From: CALBTQ01 sp036725605
GTDB taxonomy: Bacteria; Lernaellota; Lernaellaia; Lernaellales; Lernaellaceae
DNA length: 64,000 nt
Direction of reading: 5' to 3'
Assembly: GCA_036725605.1 (NCBI GenBank)
Contig: DAIMDW010000026.1
Location: forward strand, 38,020 to 102,019
In this document: one piece after another, positions 7,826 through 16,269 of the stretch
Layout: the number at the start of each line of letters is the position of its first letter
Position numbering within the stretch: the first letter of the stretch is position 1
Translations under genes and position numbers: made by a program
The notes under the pieces: generated by a model
Databases searched by the model: none
What the model saw: only the letters and a program-made list of their open reading frames with translations
Told to the model about the DNA's origin: nothing

Positions 7826-9490
7826 TTAGCCCGGTTCGTCGCCGGTCACGCGGCGATACAGATACACCGGCTCGGTGTCTTCCGGATACGCGTAGCTGTC
7901 GATCAACTCGAATTTATCCTTCACCGAATAAAACACGGAGATCGCCCGCCGCACCAACTCCTCTTCGGTGTTGAGCGCATAGACGACGATCTTGTGGTCG
8001 CGCTCGTAGCCGGTTTTGAACACGATGTAATCGGCGCTGAGCATGGACTCGCGCAGGCCCGCTTCCGAGCGCCAGGCTTCGTCGGTGGTCTGGCCGACCG
8101 AAATGCGCTCGATGAGGTTGAGCACGTCGACCTTGGGATTTTGCATGATGATCCGGCTTTTGATGACCGCGGCGTACGGCGTGTCGAACAAAAGCAGCAC
8201 GCGCTTGTTGGGCCATTGCTTGTCGATCATCCGGTTGATCATCGGGTCGACGCTCCAGCCCAGACGCCGCGGCCGCGCGATGCCCTCCAGTTGCAACCGG
8301 CGGTGAAAATCGGCGAAGGAAAAGGCCGTGCGATCGACGCGCAGATGGTCGTAGGCCATGAAGCCGACCGCCATGACCACGATCAGCGCGCCGGCGACGA
8401 GCTTGACCTTGCGTTGTCGATAGGCGACCTGAAACTGCACCAACGCCCAGGCGATCAGCAAGGCCGCGGCCGGCAGCACCGGCAGCAGGTAGCGCGTGGT
8501 GGCGTAGCCGAACAACGCGGGCATGAAGATCAGCGGCGCGAGAAACCACAGGGTGAGAAAACGATACCGCGTGTCGCCCTTGGGCAGCACCGCCAGCGCC
8601 GCGACGACCAGCACGGCCAGCACCGGACCCAGGCCGTATCGCATGACGAGACGGAAAAAGTCGAGGCTGCCCACCTCCACCTTCTGCGCGGTGAAGGAGA
8701 GAATCGCCATGCGGCTTTCCAGCGACTCCAACAGGTGCGGCAGGTAGAAGACGACACCCACGACCGTAACGATCACTGCCGCCATCAATCCGTTGAGCAA
8801 GCGCTGACGACGCTTGGCGGGACCTTCCTTGAGCAGCCCGCGCACGAACACGTACGTCAGCGGCAAGATCACATAGAACGGAAACGACTGCTTGACCATC
8901 AACCCCAGGCCGCAGCCGAGGCCGAAGAGAATCGACCAGCGCCGCACGGCCAGGCCGCCGCTGTAGAGCATCGCCAGCATCACGGCGGCGACGATGAGCG
9001 CAAGCGGAATGTCGAGCATCTCCATCCGGCTGAAGCGATAGATGCCCGGCGTCACGGCCAGCAGCAACGCGGCCAGCAAGCCGACCCGCTCGTCGACCAG
9101 AAAACGTCCGAGCCAGAAAACGACCAGCAACAAGAGGGTCGACAGCGCCGCGACGGTCACCGCGCCGGCACGCACGCGATCGCCGGCGACCAGGCGCACC
9201 GGCAGGGTGATGAAATGGAACACCAGCGGGTAGTCGATGTCGATCGTGTATTGCAGCGAGCGGTCGAGCGCTTCGCGATCGCCGAGCAGACCGTAGGTCA
9301 ACAGCTTGCCGCGCACCTCCATGTTGAGGGTGTCGTAGATGTCGGGCACTTCATCATGGGCAATGACGAGCACATTGATGAAAAACGAGGCGAGCAATAT
9401 CCCCGCCAACAAAGGCCAGATCCAGCGATGGGAGTTGGTTTCCTGCATGGGTTTCGTCGGTGCTTGCCGCCGGCGCCGCTCCGTCGTCAC
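7826..9490 (-). CDS. GT39/ArnT-type membrane glycosyltransferase
   Basis: A polytopic protein of up to 554 residues. It has an N-terminal membrane helix, a large first periplasmic loop with acidic residues (HDEVPDIYDT), and about ten further helices typical of the GT-C (PMT/ArnT) superfamily, which transfers sugars from polyprenyl-phosphate donors on the outer face of the inner membrane. The C-terminal 150 residues form a soluble domain. The acceptor is unknown. The start is uncertain: GTG 9490 gives the longest product, but ATG 9448 (MQETNSH) sits directly before the first helix; neither has a strong ribosome site. It follows ridA after a short gap and may be cotranscribed with it. Confidence 0.8.
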   Translation of the reverse strand: MTTERRRRQAPTKPMQETNSHRWIWPLLAGILLASFFINVLVIAHDEVPDIYDTLNMEVRGKLLTYGLLGDREALDRSLQYTIDIDYPLVFHFITLPVRLVAGDRVRAGAVTVAALSTLLLLVVFWLGRFLVDERVGLLAALLLAVTPGIYRFSRMEMLDIPLALIVAAVMLAMLYSGGLAVRRWSILFGLGCGLGLMVKQSFPFYVILPLTYVFVRGLLKEGPAKRRQRLLNGLMAAVIVTVVGVVFYLPHLLESLESRMAILSFTAQKVEVGSLDFFRLVMRYGLGPVLAVLVVAALAVLPKGDTRYRFLTLWFLAPLIFMPALFGYATTRYLLPVLPAAALLIAWALVQFQVAYRQRKVKLVAGALIVVMAVGFMAYDHLRVDRTAFSFADFHRRLQLEGIARPRRLGWSVDPMINRMIDKQWPNKRVLLLFDTPYAAVIKSRIIMQNPKVDVLNLIERISVGQTTDEAWRSEAGLRESMLSADYIVFKTGYERDHKIVVYALNTEEELVRRAISVFYSVKDKFELIDSYAYPEDTEPVYLYRRVTGDEPG

Positions 9491-9522
9491 GGCCGGGAGC
9501 GGCCGGAAAAGAATGGACCGGG

Positions 9523-9924
9523 TCAGCCGAGGACGGCTACCGCTTCGATTTCAAGTTTGCATCCCACCGGTCCGGGCAGCGCGGCCACCTGAATGGCGCT
9601 GCGGGCCGGATACGGCAGGGCTTCGTCGTCGTCGAAAAATTCCTTATAGACTTCGTTGACCTCGCCAAAGTCCTTGATGTTCAGAAGAAATACAGTGACT
9701 TTGACCACATTGCGCAACGAGGCGCCGGCGGCTTCGAGCACGTTGGCGACGTTGCTCAAGGCCACCTGGGCCTGGTCTTTCACTTCCTCGGGCACCTTTT
9801 TGGATTCCGGATCGATAGGCAATTGACCGGAGGTGAACACCATATCGCCGGCCTTGATCCCTTGCGAATACGGTCCGATTGCACTGGGAGCTTTGGTTGT
9901 GGAAATCGCTTCTTTAGGCGGCAT
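9523..9924 (-). CDS. ridA: RidA family 2-iminobutanoate/2-iminopropanoate deaminase
   Basis: Hydrolyses reactive enamine/imine intermediates from PLP enzymes, protecting metabolism. The 133-residue protein carries the family motifs AIGPYSQGI near the N-terminus, FTSGQLP, the arginine in PYPARSAIQV, and the C-terminal KLEIEAVAVL. ATG 9924 is chosen because GGAGGG lies just upstream and the protein then starts like RidA homologues; the frame is open further upstream without homology. Confidence 0.93.
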   Translation of the reverse strand: MPPKEAISTTKAPSAIGPYSQGIKAGDMVFTSGQLPIDPESKKVPEEVKDQAQVALSNVANVLEAAGASLRNVVKVTVFLLNIKDFGEVNEVYKEFFDDDEALPYPARSAIQVAALPGPVGCKLEIEAVAVLG

Positions 9925-9966
9925 GACACCCTCCATTCCAGTAATCCATCTTCGGGGATCGAATAA

Positions 9967-9994
9967 ATAATACCGGAAATAATAGGAAACGCAA
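9967..9994 (-). promoter_or_regulatory. Candidate ridA promoter
   Basis: Read on the minus strand: -35 TTGCGT (9994-9989), 16-base spacer, -10 TATTAT (9972-9967), leaving a leader of about 36 bases before the ridA ATG. Confidence 0.45.
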
Positions 9995-10279
9995 GCAAAA
10001 CCGGTCCTTAAAGGGAATCGTTCCGCAAGGACAAAACAGGTCGAAATGGTCGAGGAACGCAATTGAGATCAGGATGCCGTTCCCGAAATAAATCGTTCGG
10101 AATAAGGAGTATTTACTATTTTTTTCTACGTTACCTTTGGTCAAAAGAGCATTTTTTTCTTGACTTTGCATATTTTTTTGCGATAGAAAAGCTAATATAA
10201 ATAAGTGGTTAGATATGCCTGCTCATAGATTGCACGATCTTTGGCAGCCTAAGTTAGCGAAAAACATGGTGTTTTTCTC

Positions 10280-10308
10280 GTGTTAGCGTTCCACTAGCAA
10301 AGTGTTAG
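10280..10308 (+). promoter_or_regulatory. Direct repeat GTGTTAG x2, candidate activator site
   Basis: GTGTTAG occurs at 10280-10286 and 10302-10308, 22 bases apart start to start (about two helical turns). The second copy ends seven bases before the porin -35. The placement suits a class II activator, but no regulator is identified. Confidence 0.35.
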
Positions 10309-10315
10309 TAATCCC

Positions 10316-10344
10316 TTGACTTCCGGGTTCAGGGGCGCTATAGG
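10316..10344 (+). promoter_or_regulatory. Candidate porin promoter
   Basis: -35 TTGACT (10316-10321), 17-base spacer, -10 TATAGG (10339-10344). This implies a long leader of about 255 bases before the porin ATG. Confidence 0.55.
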
Positions 10345-10378
10345 ATGCAGTAGCTTTTTACCATCGAGGGAAAATACC

Positions 10379-10412
10379 ATCCGTGCAGGGGCGATAGCTC
10401 TATGCGACGGAT
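10379..10412 (+). ncRNA. Hairpin in the porin 5' leader
   Basis: ATCCGTGCA pairs with TGC-g-ACGGAT (one bulge), and an inner GGGC/GCTC stem is closed by a GATA loop. It lies 30-60 bases after the predicted transcription start, so it could be a regulatory leader element. It does not match a riboswitch class that I can recognise. Confidence 0.35.
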
Positions 10413-10607
10413 ATTTCTAAACTGTCGGCTCTTTGAAAAAACAAATCGAAAGGAGGCTTTCGAGCAGAACGTTTTCTGAAGAAGTCGCAATACTCCTTCA
10501 TGAAAAATCATCTGAGAGTCGAACAGGTTGGAAGGAGAACCGCTTTACCGGGTTTGTAAACAAACAAACGAAGATCAGAAATCAGATAACATTAAGGAGG
10601 ATTTCAC

Positions 10608-11837
10608 ATGAAACGTAACTTAATGATCCTCGCGCTCGTTGTGGCGATGCTGGCGATTTCGGCTCCGCTGTTCGCCGCCGACGAAGCGGTGAAGGTCGGC
10701 GTCGGCTCGTTGAAGATCGGCGGTATTTTCCAGGCCGGCTTCAATTACTACGTCGGCGACGAGACCCTGGACACGGCGAACTATCAGGCCGTGGACCGTC
10801 CGGAAGACATGGAATTCATCGTGAAACGCGCCCGGTTGCTGCTGATGGGCGACGTGATTGAAGACCGCATCACCTACATGGCTCAGATGGAATTCGCGCA
10901 GGACAGCTCGGCGTACATCGGCGACATCCTGCTCGACATGAAGATGGGCTTCCACTACATTCCTTACACCGGCATTTACGTCGGTCGCTTCCTGCCCAAC
11001 TTCACGATCTTCGGACCCAAGAGCACCGCGAAGCTGATGCTCATTGACTATCCGTTGGTCAACGCGATCGCCCCGGCCGCCCGCCAGACCGGTATCGATT
11101 TTGGCGTGGTGACTCCGTACTTGGATGCCGACCTGGGCGTGTTCAACGGCCGCGCGTTCTTCCCGCCGATCGTTGCTCCCAACGGCAATGCGCCGGTGGG
11201 CAACCAGACCTGGCAGGATGAGAACACCGCGAAAGACATCTATTTCAACCTGATCGGCAAGCCGCCGGTTGAAGGCCTGACCATCCACGCCGGTCTGTGG
11301 TATGGCATGCCGCTGGACAACTTCGAAAACGACGAAGGCGAACTGATCGCCCACAACGCGTCCGTGATGATGATCGACGCGGGCGTGCAGTACCTGGCTC
11401 CGTTCGGCCTGACGTTCATCGGTGAGTTGATGTACGCCACCTACGATTGGGACAGCACCGATCCGGCCACCAACTTCGAAGACGATCGTGACGACGACAG
11501 CTACTCGGTGACCTCGATGGCTTATTACGTCATGGCCGGCTACAACTTCGGCCCGATGTTCGAAGTGCCGGTTGAACTGTTGGTTCGCTATGACGCGCTG
11601 AATCCGGACACCGAAGACGACGAGACCACCCCGTATCACGCCGCCAGCGAGCAGGACGGCCTGACCAACATCACCGTCGGTGTGAACTACTACATCAAAA
11701 AGCACTATGCGATGCTGAGCCTCAACTACATCAACCACGGCGAAGAGCTGGAAGATGTGTTGAACAAAGCCGGCGACGACACGCAGGACGGCTACAGCAA
11801 CGACGAGATCAAACTGCAGGCGCAGATCGCCTTCTAA
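10608..11837 (+). CDS. Outer-membrane porin (phosphate-selective porin O/P-like)
   Basis: A 409-residue exported beta-barrel with a signal peptide ending LFAADEA. Many alternating aromatic strands follow, and the protein ends in an aromatic residue (QAQIAF), the usual barrel-assembly signal. The VKRARLLLMGDVIEDRITYMAQMEF region is characteristic of porin O/P-like families in which an early strand is rich in Arg. The gene has a strong AAGGAGG ribosome site, a long AT-rich leader and its own terminator, so it is probably a highly expressed monocistronic gene. The transported solute cannot be read from the sequence. Confidence 0.82.
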   Translation: MKRNLMILALVVAMLAISAPLFAADEAVKVGVGSLKIGGIFQAGFNYYVGDETLDTANYQAVDRPEDMEFIVKRARLLLMGDVIEDRITYMAQMEFAQDSSAYIGDILLDMKMGFHYIPYTGIYVGRFLPNFTIFGPKSTAKLMLIDYPLVNAIAPAARQTGIDFGVVTPYLDADLGVFNGRAFFPPIVAPNGNAPVGNQTWQDENTAKDIYFNLIGKPPVEGLTIHAGLWYGMPLDNFENDEGELIAHNASVMMIDAGVQYLAPFGLTFIGELMYATYDWDSTDPATNFEDDRDDDSYSVTSMAYYVMAGYNFGPMFEVPVELLVRYDALNPDTEDDETTPYHAASEQDGLTNITVGVNYYIKKHYAMLSLNYINHGEELEDVLNKAGDDTQDGYSNDEIKLQAQIAF

Positions 11838-11859
11838 GATCTCTCGCGGATAAGAAACA

Positions 11860-11900
11860 AAACCCCGTGGGGCTTAGGCTCCGCGGGGTTTTTCTTTATC
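11860..11900 (+). terminator. Intrinsic terminator of the porin gene
   Basis: A GC-rich stem (AACCCCGTGG paired with CCGCGGGGTT around a short loop) is followed by a T-rich tract, 25 bases after the porin stop. Confidence 0.85.
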
Positions 11901-11908
11901 TGCAACCA

Positions 11909-11946
11909 AAAAGGATGACCTCATCAGAGGCAATTACGCCAAGTCT
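11909..11946. repeat. Left direct repeat flanking element 1
   Basis: This 38-bp sequence abuts the left inverted repeat of element 1 and matches 12397-12433 with four substitutions and one indel. It is a candidate long target duplication. Confidence 0.6.
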
Positions 11947-12396
11947 TCTGATTTCCGAATTGGAACACCCGGCGCCGACAAGCCCCGCAGGGGCGGAAGG
12001 TCAGTAGCGAAGGGCGAAGCCCTGGAAATGGCGGCTCGCCCAGATCAGGCAACCCCTGACAAGGGGTGTAGGATTTTTTGAAAATTCGTATCAACGAGAT
12101 TACCAGCACCCCTTTCAGGGGTTTGTTTTAATTTGGTTCTTTTTATACCAGGGCTGAAGCCCTTCGCTATTGACCTGCGCCCTCCGGGCTTGAAGAACCT
12201 TCACATAGATCCATTTTTCGTTGGTTGGAGCCCTTCGCTATTGACATGCGCCCCGCAGGCTGGACAATCCAGCGCAGAAATTACTTCGACCTTGTTCGAC
12301 GTTGCCCGTTTTTTTCTCGGGACACCCAAAATCAAAATTGCCATCCAGAAAGTTCAGGTACTTTCCAAAGAGAAAACAGGCTGCGCGGAAGTCAGG
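11947..12396 (-). mobile_element. MITE-like repeat element 1 (450 bp)
   Basis: A non-coding element bounded by TCTGATTTCCG (11947-11957) and CGGAAGTCAGG (12386-12396), near-perfect 11-bp terminal inverted repeats. Its minus strand aligns along its length with the plus strand of element 2 (18477-18972). Three copies of a palindromic module containing TAGCGAAGGGC or its complement lie at about 11984-12026, 12149-12191 and 12229-12262. It also contains CCCCTGACAAGGGG and ACCCCTTTCAGGGGT palindromes. It encodes no transposase, so it would need one in trans. Confidence 0.7.
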
Positions 12397-12433
12397 AAAA
12401 GATAACCCCATCAGGGGCAATAACGCCAAGTCT
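12397..12433. repeat. Right direct repeat flanking element 1
   Basis: This 37-bp sequence starts immediately after the right terminal inverted repeat and is the partner of 11909-11946. Both end in ACGCCAAGTCT. Confidence 0.6.
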
Positions 12434-12549
12434 GATGGGGGGCAAATGAATACTTAATGAACATCTTCCTTACCGCATACGATTGTCAATCGATTCAAAA
12501 AACCATCCTTTCGGCATGAACGGCGACGTGGGATAAATCGCGGGACTAC

Positions 12550-12578
12550 TTGACACAATTTTTTCCAAGGGCTAGGAA
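12550..12578 (+). promoter_or_regulatory. Candidate alaS promoter
   Basis: A perfect -35 TTGACA (12550-12555), 17-base spacer, and a weak -10 TAGGAA (12573-12578). The 12434-12549 stretch before it holds nothing else I recognise. Confidence 0.4.
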
Positions 12579-12621
12579 TAACCCCTTGAAATTCCGCTTG
12601 CTGGAGACAGGAGACATCGCG

Positions 12622-15231
12622 ATGACCGGCAATGAAATCCGCCAGGCGTTTCTCGATTACTTTGCGAAAAACGGGCACAAGGTGCTGCCCAGTTCGCCGC
12701 TGGTGCCGCAGAAGGATCCCACGCTGTTGTTCACCAACGCCGGGATGGTGCAGTTCAAGAGCGTCTTTTTGGGCGAGCAGGACATCGGCGCCCGCCGCGC
12801 CACCACCAGCCAGAAATGCCTGCGCGTATCGGGCAAGCACAACGACTTCGAGAACGTCGGGCGCACCGCGCGCCATCACACGTTCTTCGAAATGCTGGGC
12901 AACTTCAGCTTCGGCGACTACTTCAAGCGCGACGCCATCCGCTTCGGCTGGGAGTTGCTGACCGAAGTCTACAAGCTCGATACCGCCAAACTGTGGGTCA
13001 CCGTGTTTCGCGACGACGACGAAGCCGCCGACCTGTGGCGCTCGGAAGTGGGTGTGGCGGCCGACCGGATCGTCCGTCTCGGCGAAAAGGACAACTTCTG
13101 GTCGATGGGCGACACCGGCCCCTGCGGCCCGTGCAGCGAAATCCTGTACGACCAGGGTCCGCAGTTCGAGGGGACGATCGACGACGGCGACCGCTACCTG
13201 GAATTGTGGAACCTCGTGTTCATGCAGTTCAACCGCGACGCGGCCGGCGTGATGACCCCGCTGCCGCGGCCGTCGATCGACACCGGCGCCGGGCTCGAAC
13301 GGCTCACGGCGGTCATGCAGGGCAAGGACACCAACTTCGATTCGGACCTGTTTGCGGCCATTCACCGCGAAACCGAACGCCTGTCGGGCCTGGTCTACGG
13401 CAAGGACCCGGAGACGACCGTGAGCATGCGGGTCGTCGCCGACCACATCCGCGCGATCACCTTCCTCATCGGCGACGGCGTGCTGCCTTCCAACGAGGGC
13501 CGCGGCTACGTCCTGCGGCGCATCATGCGGCGCGCGGCGCGTCACGGCGTGTTGATCGGCATGAAGGAGCCCTTCCTGTATCAGGTCAGCGGCGCGGTGA
13601 TCGAAACGATGAAACACGCCTACCCCGAGCTGGTCGATCGCGCGGCGTACATCGCCAAGATCGTCAAGAACGAGGAAGCGCGTTTCCTGCGCACGCTGGA
13701 AAACGGCCTGAAGATGCTCAACGCCGAGCTGGCCCGCAGCGCCGGCACGCTCGACGGCGAAGTGGCCTTCAAGCTCTACGACACCTACGGCTTCCCGCTG
13801 GATCTGACCGAGGACATCTGCCGTGATCGCGACGTGACGGTCGATCAGGACGGCTTCAAAAAAGCGATGGAGCGACAGCGGTCGCAAAGCCGCGCCGCCT
13901 GGGACGGCTCGGGCGCCGAGGAACTGAGCGCCGGTCATCGCGAGCTGCTGACCAAGGGCCTGACCACCGAATTCGTCGGTTACGATCAGGGCAAGGTCGA
14001 AGCGGAGATCGTCGGCCTGCTCAAGGACGGCGCGCTGGTCGACAAGCTGACCGCCGGCGAAACCGGCGAATTGGTCGTCGACGTCACGCCCTTCTACGCC
14101 GAAATGGGCGGCCAGTTGGGCGACCGGGGCAAGGTACTGGCCGGCGACGCGCTGGTCGAGGTCACCGACGCCAAGTACATCGGCGACGTGCTGGTCGGTC
14201 ATCAGGTGAAGGTCGCCAAGGGCGCGCTGGTCGTCGGCCAACGCGTGACCATGGCGGTCGATCCGATTCGCCGCCGGCGCATCGAGCGCAACCACACCGC
14301 CACGCACCTGCTGCACAAGGCGCTGCGCGAGGTGCTGGGCGCCGACGCCAAGCAGGCCGGTTCGCTGGTCGCGCCCGAGCGGCTGCGCTTCGACTTCACG
14401 CACTACGCGGCGGTCACGCCCGACGAACTGACCGCGATCGAAACGCGCGTCAACGAGCTGGTCATGGCCGACGAGCCGGTCGGCGCGAACCAGATGGCTT
14501 ACGACGAGGCCATCGCCGCCGGCGCGATCGCGTTGTTCGGCGAAAAATACGAAGCCGACGTGCGCATGATCGCCATCGGCGAGGACACCAGCAAAGAGCT
14601 GTGCGGCGGCACGCACCTGACGCGCACCGGGCAGATCGGCCCGTTCGTCATCGTTTCGGAAGGCTCGGTCGCCGCCGGCGTGCGGCGCATCGAGGCGCTG
14701 ACCGGCGACGGCGCGGTGGCGCATCTGCAGACCGAACGCGAGCGGCTGCTCTCGACCGCCGAGTTGCTCAAGACGGCGCCGGCCGACATCGTCGAGCGCG
14801 CCGAAAAACTGCTGGGCCAGCTCAAGCACGCGGAAAAGGAAATCGAGAAACTCAAAGACAAGCTGGCCGGGCAGGCGGGCGATTCGATCCTCGACCAGGT
14901 CGTCGAGATCGACGGCGCCAAGGTGCTCGCGGCGCAGGTGACGCTGGAAAATCCGAAGGAACTGCGCTCGATGGCGGTCACCATGCGCGACAAGCTCGGT
15001 TCGGGCGTGGTCGTGCTGGGCACGGCGGCGGGCGGCAAGGCGATGCTGATCGTGCTGGTCAGCGACGACCTGACCAAGCGCTACCACGCGGGCAAGATCG
15101 TCGGTCCGGCGGCGCAGGCGGTCGGCGGGGGCGGCGGCGGCAAGCCCGACATGGCGCAGGCCGGCGGCTCCGATCCGAGCAAGCTCGATCAGGCGTTGGC
15201 GGCGGCCCTGGAGACGATCAAGCGGATGTAG
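12622..15231 (+). CDS. alaS: Alanyl-tRNA synthetase
   Basis: Charges tRNA-Ala and edits mischarged Ser/Gly. The 869-residue protein is full length. The class II catalytic domain begins NEIRQAFLDYF, with TNAGMVQFK and RxTTSQKCLR motifs. The editing domain has the zinc ligands H558 and H562 (NHTATHLLH) and C661/H665 (CGGTH). A coiled coil and the C-terminal DHHA1 domain with the Gly-rich VGGGGGGKPDMAQAGG stretch follow. ATG 12622 is preceded by AGGAG. The 3' end overlaps the convergent HDOD gene by 14 bases. Confidence 0.97.
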   Translation: MTGNEIRQAFLDYFAKNGHKVLPSSPLVPQKDPTLLFTNAGMVQFKSVFLGEQDIGARRATTSQKCLRVSGKHNDFENVGRTARHHTFFEMLGNFSFGDYFKRDAIRFGWELLTEVYKLDTAKLWVTVFRDDDEAADLWRSEVGVAADRIVRLGEKDNFWSMGDTGPCGPCSEILYDQGPQFEGTIDDGDRYLELWNLVFMQFNRDAAGVMTPLPRPSIDTGAGLERLTAVMQGKDTNFDSDLFAAIHRETERLSGLVYGKDPETTVSMRVVADHIRAITFLIGDGVLPSNEGRGYVLRRIMRRAARHGVLIGMKEPFLYQVSGAVIETMKHAYPELVDRAAYIAKIVKNEEARFLRTLENGLKMLNAELARSAGTLDGEVAFKLYDTYGFPLDLTEDICRDRDVTVDQDGFKKAMERQRSQSRAAWDGSGAEELSAGHRELLTKGLTTEFVGYDQGKVEAEIVGLLKDGALVDKLTAGETGELVVDVTPFYAEMGGQLGDRGKVLAGDALVEVTDAKYIGDVLVGHQVKVAKGALVVGQRVTMAVDPIRRRRIERNHTATHLLHKALREVLGADAKQAGSLVAPERLRFDFTHYAAVTPDELTAIETRVNELVMADEPVGANQMAYDEAIAAGAIALFGEKYEADVRMIAIGEDTSKELCGGTHLTRTGQIGPFVIVSEGSVAAGVRRIEALTGDGAVAHLQTERERLLSTAELLKTAPADIVERAEKLLGQLKHAEKEIEKLKDKLAGQAGDSILDQVVEIDGAKVLAAQVTLENPKELRSMAVTMRDKLGSGVVVLGTAAGGKAMLIVLVSDDLTKRYHAGKIVGPAAQAVGGGGGGKPDMAQAGGSDPSKLDQALAAALETIKRM

Positions 15232-16126
15232 AGTCGCTGTCGCCGGCGCTCTGGTGAATGGCCTCGGCCAGGCGCTCCTCGTCGGCGCGCAACTCGTCGA
15301 GCTTGGCGGATAGCACTTCGCGCGGCAGCAGAATGCCCTTTTCGTCCAACCACGCGACGTCCTCGGAGGCGTAGAACGAATCGATCGTCACCGGCGGTTC
15401 TTCCTTCATCGATCCGTAACCGAGCATGAAGGCCAGTTGGTTGGCGTAGTACAGCGCCGTCGCCAGCTTGCTGTCGGCGTTCCACGGCGTGTGGTGCTCG
15501 CGCACGGCGGTCACCTGATCGGCCGGCAGCTTCCAACGTTCCAACAGCAACCCACCGACGTCGGCGTGGGTCATCGAGAGCAGATCGCGCTCGGCCACGC
15601 AGGCGCTGACGTTGCGCTCGCGGATCGCGTCGACGATCATGAAAAATTCGCGCATGAAATACTGGTCGAGCACCACCTTGCCGATGTCGTGCAGCAAGCC
15701 GCACGTAAAATAACTCGCCTGCGACCGCGGCTCGGGGAACTGCTTGTACAAGTCGCGCGTGATGTAGCCGACCAGGTAGGAGTGCGACCAGAACATCTGG
15801 CGGTCGAAGGTGCCGCGTCGCCCGGCCACTTCCAGCGTCGAAAACACGCTCGCCGACAGCGCGATGTTGCGCACTTCCTGAAAGCCCAGCAAGACCACCG
15901 CCTGGCGGATCGATTCGATGCGCTTGGACACGCCGTACACCGGGCTGTTGGCCACCTTGAGCAGGTTGGCCGTCAGCGACTGGTCGGCGCTCATCTCGTC
16001 GATGACATCCTGCGCGCTGGCGTCGTTGCCCGAGGTCATTTCGATGATTTTCTGCAACACCGTCGGCAGGGTCGGAAGATTGTCGATCCGTTTCAGCTTA
16101 TTTTTAAACGATTCGGCGAGATTCAA
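15218..16126 (-). CDS. HDOD-domain signalling protein
   Basis: A 302-residue cytoplasmic protein made of an HDOD domain, a catalytically degenerate relative of HD phosphohydrolases used in signalling and cell-cycle or motility control. Visible motifs are LPTLPTVLQKI near the N-terminus, NSPVYG, and GLLHDIGKVVLD with the HD pair. It starts with TTG, preceded by GGAAGGGGG. It carries no receiver or GGDEF domain, so the input is unknown. Its end overlaps alaS by 14 bases on the opposite strand. Confidence 0.88.
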   Translation of the reverse strand: MNLAESFKNKLKRIDNLPTLPTVLQKIIEMTSGNDASAQDVIDEMSADQSLTANLLKVANSPVYGVSKRIESIRQAVVLLGFQEVRNIALSASVFSTLEVAGRRGTFDRQMFWSHSYLVGYITRDLYKQFPEPRSQASYFTCGLLHDIGKVVLDQYFMREFFMIVDAIRERNVSACVAERDLLSMTHADVGGLLLERWKLPADQVTAVREHHTPWNADSKLATALYYANQLAFMLGYGSMKEEPPVTIDSFYASEDVAWLDEKGILLPREVLSAKLDELRADEERLAEAIHQSAGDSDSTSA

Positions 16127-16181
16127 CAGGTGCCCCCTTCCTCGCTAATAGCAATCGTCGTGCGTTCCCGTCAACAGAGGC

Positions 16182-16211
16182 TCGACGTCATCGGGAAGTA
16201 CAGGATATACT
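16182..16211 (+). promoter_or_regulatory. Candidate recD2 promoter
   Basis: -35 TCGACG (16182-16187), 18-base spacer, -10 TATACT (16206-16211), in the 143-bp divergent gap between the HDOD gene and recD2. Confidence 0.4.
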
Positions 16212-16269
16212 CTCAGCGAATTTTGCCAATCCTTTTCTGTAAATTTTTTCGTCAAAGGCGGCTTGATCG

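Larger units (their letters stand above)
9925..10607. other. AT-rich divergent intergenic region (683 bp)
   Basis: It separates ridA (minus) from the porin gene (plus) and is clearly richer in A and T than the flanking genes, with several poly-T runs around 10110-10190. It holds a ridA promoter candidate, a porin promoter candidate, two copies of GTGTTAG and a hairpin in the porin leader. A short TTG-started frame (10433-10618) is not considered a gene. Confidence 0.8.

Noticed and set aside
10230..10275. Sigma-54 promoter (TTGGCAG ... TTAGC) upstream of the porin
   Set aside because: The GG to GC spacing is 12 instead of 10 bases.
10371..10445. c-di-GMP (GEMM) or similar riboswitch in the porin leader
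   Set aside because: The hairpin exists, but the conserved GEMM loops and tetraloop receptor pattern are not seen. It is kept only as an unassigned structure.
10433..10618. 61-codon ORF in the porin leader
   Set aside because: TTG start without a ribosome site; AT-rich leader sequence with no protein-like composition.
11984..12262. CRISPR-like array from repeated TAGCGAAGGGC modules
   Set aside because: The units are irregularly spaced, in both orientations and diverged, and no cas genes are nearby.
12454..15087. 877-codon open frame antisense to alaS
   Set aside because: It is the mirror of a clear alaS gene. The translation is rich in His, Asp, Arg and Gln as expected from high-GC complementary codons, with no domain.
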